Part shown: one piece after another, positions 62,718 to 64,000 of the stretch
Numbering within the stretch: the first letter of the stretch is position 1
Layout of the letters: the number at the start of each line of letters is the position of its first letter
NCBI GenBank assembly: GCA_963696075.1
Contig: CAVOJD010000006.1
Location: 682,001-746,000 of the forward strand
From: CAJQQK01 sp963696075
GTDB taxonomy: Bacteria; Pseudomonadota; Alphaproteobacteria; Rhizobiales; Hyphomicrobiaceae
Reading direction: 5' to 3'
DNA: 64,000 bases
Program-made: the position numbers and the translations under genes
The notes under the pieces: generated by a model
The model's input: only the letters and a program-made list of their open reading frames with translations
What the model was told of the DNA's origin: nothing
Databases searched by the model: none

Positions 62718-64000
62718 ATGACGACAAATGGGGACGCAACGTCGGAAACCGCCGTCGAACGCGAATCGATGGAGTTTGATGTCGTGATCGTCGGCGCCGG
62801 GCCCGCCGGCCTTGCCGCCGCGATCCGCCTCAAACAGGCCGCCGCCGAGGCTGAGGAAGAACTGAACGTGGTGGTCCTCGAGAAGGGCTCGGAAGTCGGC
62901 GCCCACATTCTGTCCGGCGCCGTCATCGATCCCGTCGGCCTCGATGCGCTGATCCCCGACTGGCGCGAACAGGGCGCGCCCCTGACGACACAAGTGACGC
63001 GCGACAAGTTCCTCGTCCTCGGCCCCGCGGGCGAACTGTCGCTGCCGAATTTCATGATGCCCTGGCTGATGAGCAACCACGGCAACTATATCGGCAGCCT
63101 GGGCGATGTCGTGCGCTGGCTGGGCGAGCAGGCCGAAGCGCTGGGCGTCGAAGTCTACCCGGGCTTTGCAGCCTCCGAGATCCTCTTCAACGAAAAGGGC
63201 GCCGTCTATGGCGTCGCAACCGGCGACATGGGCGTCGGCCGCGATGGCAAGCCGAAGGACAGCTTCACGCCGGGCATGGAGTTGCACGGCAAGTATGTGC
63301 TGTTTGCCGAAGGCGCGCGCGGCTCGCTCTCGAAGCAGTTGATCCGCCACTTCGCCCTCGACAAGGACTGCGATCCCCAGAAGTTCGGCATCGGCATGAA
63401 GGAACTTTGGGAGATCGACCCGGAAAAGCACCAGCCCGGTCTCGTCCAGCACTCCTTTGGTTGGCCGCTCGATGGCAAGACGGGGGGTGGTTCATTCCTC
63501 TACCACTACGGCGAAAACCTCGTCGCTGTCGGCTTCGTGGTGCATCTGAACTACAAGAACCCGTACCTGTCCCCGTATGAGGAATTCCAGCGCTTCAAGA
63601 CCCATCCCGCCATCGCCGAGACCTTCGAAGGCGGCAAGCGCATCGCTTATGGTGCGCGCGCGATCACCGAAGGCGGCTGGCAGTCGCTGCCGAAGCTGAC
63701 GTTTCGTGGTGGTGCGCTGCTCGGTTGCGCCGCCGGCATGGTCAACGTGCCCCGCATCAAGGGCAGCCACAACGCCATCCTCTCAGGCATCGCCGCCGCC
63801 GACGCCGTCGCAGCAGCGATCCGCGACGGCCGCTCAGGCGACGAAATCGAGGATTACGAAACCGAAGTGCGGACCGGCAAGATCGGCTGGGACCTGCGCC
63901 TGGTGCGCAACGTCAAGCCGCTCTGGACGAAGTTTGGCACCTACCTCGGGATCATGCTCGGCGGCCTCGACATGTGGGCCAACCAGATCATCTACGGCAC
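62718..64000 (+). CDS. Electron transfer flavoprotein-ubiquinone oxidoreductase (3' end outside window)
   Basis: 427 residues are visible and the frame runs out of the window. The FAD motif DVVIVGAGPAGLAAAIRLKQ begins near residue 21, LEKGSEVGAHILSGAVIDP follows near 54, NVPRIKGSHNAILSGIAAADAV near 342-363, and QSFGWPLDGKTGGGSFLYHYGEN-like SFGWPLDGKTGGGSFLYH near 248. Such enzymes pass electrons from ETF to ubiquinone in the membrane with an FAD and a [4Fe-4S] cluster, whose cysteines would be in the missing C-terminus. GAGGAAAG precedes ATG 62718. Confidence 0.95.
   Translation, partial: MTTNGDATSETAVERESMEFDVVIVGAGPAGLAAAIRLKQAAAEAEEELNVVVLEKGSEVGAHILSGAVIDPVGLDALIPDWREQGAPLTTQVTRDKFLVLGPAGELSLPNFMMPWLMSNHGNYIGSLGDVVRWLGEQAEALGVEVYPGFAASEILFNEKGAVYGVATGDMGVGRDGKPKDSFTPGMELHGKYVLFAEGARGSLSKQLIRHFALDKDCDPQKFGIGMKELWEIDPEKHQPGLVQHSFGWPLDGKTGGGSFLYHYGENLVAVGFVVHLNYKNPYLSPYEEFQRFKTHPAIAETFEGGKRIAYGARAITEGGWQSLPKLTFRGGALLGCAAGMVNVPRIKGSHNAILSGIAAADAVAAAIRDGRSGDEIEDYETEVRTGKIGWDLRLVRNVKPLWTKFGTYLGIMLGGLDMWANQIIYG

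Overview
The window is chromosomal DNA from a GC-rich alphaproteobacterium, most likely a Hyphomicrobiales-type organism. That placement is inferred from the gene order mraZ-rsmH-ftsL-ftsI-murE-mraY-murD-ftsW-murG-murC-murB-ftsQ-ftsA-ftsZ-lpxC-bamD-ligA, from zf-CHCC, DUF1127 and extensin-like genes, from a CtrA-like site before ftsQ, and from palindromic extragenic repeats of the rhizobial style. No tRNA, rRNA, CRISPR array or intact insertion sequence was seen.

Layout. Positions 1-7286 hold the 3' part of a giant secreted or surface protein built of tandem cadherin-like modules, whose DNA is a nearly homogenised 546-bp super-repeat. A PilZ gene follows. Positions 7.9-21 kb are a mixed metabolic stretch: PhyH dioxygenase, class III CoA-transferase, SDR, luciferase-like monooxygenase, TrkH, FAD monooxygenase plus zf-CHCC protein, a frameshifted alpha/beta hydrolase, an extensin-like lipoprotein, a second alpha/beta hydrolase and ttcA. 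Two small genes of unknown function (one frameshifted) lead to a strong terminator. Positions 22.1-46.5 kb are the division and cell wall (dcw) cluster plus lpxC, bamD and ligA, all on the plus strand and often with 4-base start/stop overlaps. Positions 46.6-64 kb carry an OmpA-family protein with five coiled-coil repeats, an M24 aminopeptidase, a DUF1127 protein, prmA, a DUF3754 protein, an 810-residue beta-helix membrane protein, a GlcD-type FAD dehydrogenase, an asparagine-synthase-like protein, a TPR-like protein, moaB, a nitroreductase, a family 4 uracil-DNA glycosylase and the start of ETF-ubiquinone oxidoreductase.

How the genes work together. MurE, MraY, MurD, MurG, MurC and MurB make peptidoglycan precursor. 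FtsW and FtsI polymerise and crosslink it, and FtsL, FtsQ, FtsA and FtsZ place the machinery at the septum. LpxC and BamD serve the outer membrane. A promoter region before mraZ contains three NCCCA boxes at 10-bp spacing (TGGGN on the other strand, like the known MraZ operator), a perfect DnaA box and a long leader with a nested hairpin.

Most unusual features. (1) The dcw cluster lacks murF, ddl and recN at their usual places, and about 1.15 kb of repeat-rich non-coding DNA is present both between mraY and murD and between murB and ftsQ. (2) A previously unlabelled 348-349 bp MITE-like element occurs twice, with 14-bp terminal inverted repeats and an 11-bp target duplication, each time inside the same extragenic palindrome, and uninterrupted palindromes are also present. 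(3) A family of about 87-89 bp double-hairpin repeats is present at four loci and amplified locally to 2, 4 and 8 copies. (4) Three genes show apparent single-base frame breaks, which may be real or may be assembly errors. All functional calls come from reading motifs by eye; no database search was run.
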